29,738 bases of DNA from Bin5 sp034428395 (GTDB taxonomy: Bacteria > Chloroflexota > Anaerolineae > Caldilineales > Caldilineaceae). Of this stretch, positions 29,592-29,738 are shown piece after piece. The stretch covers positions 1 through 29,738 of the forward strand of contig DAOUHX010000410.1 of assembly GCA_034428395.1 (NCBI GenBank), read 5' to 3'. A program made the position numbers and the translations under genes. The notes under the pieces are model-generated. The model was not told the origin of the DNA. It ran no database searches and saw only the letters and a program-made list of their open reading frames with translations. Within the stretch, counting starts at the first letter, position 1. Each line of letters opens with the position of its first letter.

Positions 29592-29738
29592 GCGAAGGCG
29601 GGCTACTCTCAGGGCATACGCATCTTATTGGGAGAGGACCTTTAGGAGATAGTCAGTTTTCCAACCTGCTCGTTTACGTTTGGCAGCAATGCCGATTTTG
29701 GCGCTCTTTTCTTTGCGTAGGAGGTTGAGAGCCAAGCG

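Noticed and set aside
27370..29652. 760-residue plus-strand open frame antisense to uvrB
   Set aside because: It arises from codon bias on the opposite strand; the uvrB motifs are unambiguous, and the promoter and SOS box match the minus strand.

Overview
This window looks like chromosomal DNA from a GC-rich member of the Chloroflexota, probably of the Anaerolineae/Caldilineae type. That is an inference. It rests on the Thr/Pro linker after a Tat/lipoprotein signal in the glycosidase-like protein, on multipass proteins with bactofilin-like repeats, on fused membrane/spermidine-synthase proteins, and on a DUF951 protein next to NIF3. Nothing in the window gives a direct taxonomic marker. No rRNA, tRNA, CRISPR array, insertion sequence or prophage was seen. 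This is ordinary chromosome with several unusual proteins.

Layout. 1-678 is the end of an RmuC-like gene. 884-2554 encodes a VWA-domain lipoprotein, closed by a strong intrinsic terminator (2632-2664). 2859-6425 encodes a 1188-residue metacaspase fused to an alpha/beta-hydrolase, with its own extended -10 promoter. Its last bases overlap the convergent uup-like ABC-F gene, which is translationally coupled (ATGA) to an upstream acetyl-CoA-synthetase-like gene with its own promoter. Upstream on the minus strand lie a YhhN-like membrane protein, a hypothetical protein, an HNH endonuclease, a small membrane protein and a Tat-exported glycosidase-like lipoprotein. The last has a near-consensus promoter placed so that transcription should start at its ATG (leaderless).

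Between 14.4 and 14.9 kb is a complete small transcription unit on the plus strand: promoter, ribosome-binding site, an 88-residue SelW/Rdx-family protein with an in-frame TGA, and a 13-bp-stem terminator. The TGA falls exactly at the second redox position (C-V-Q-U), so this is best read as a selenoprotein that conventional gene calling would miss. It is the clearest hidden gene in the window.

From 14.9 to 20.1 kb a minus-strand series follows: NIF3-like protein, DUF951 protein, bactofilin-like membrane protein, PIG-L deacetylase and membrane-fused spermidine synthase homologue. Next comes a plus-strand fusion of an S51/cyanophycinase-like domain with a CysS-type C-terminal tail. Then dnaN (minus) lies divergent from an ECF sigma factor with an overlapping membrane-anchored putative anti-sigma factor. 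The window ends with a GyrA-type topoisomerase carrying a basic tail of about 215 residues, and uvrB, which has a consensus promoter and a perfect Bacillus-type LexA (SOS) box.

How the genes relate: dnaN, gyrA, uvrB and rmuC are DNA replication and maintenance genes, and uvrB is visibly DNA-damage regulated. The metacaspase-hydrolase fusion and the VWA lipoprotein are neighbours but lie in separate transcription units. A shared function is only a hypothesis.
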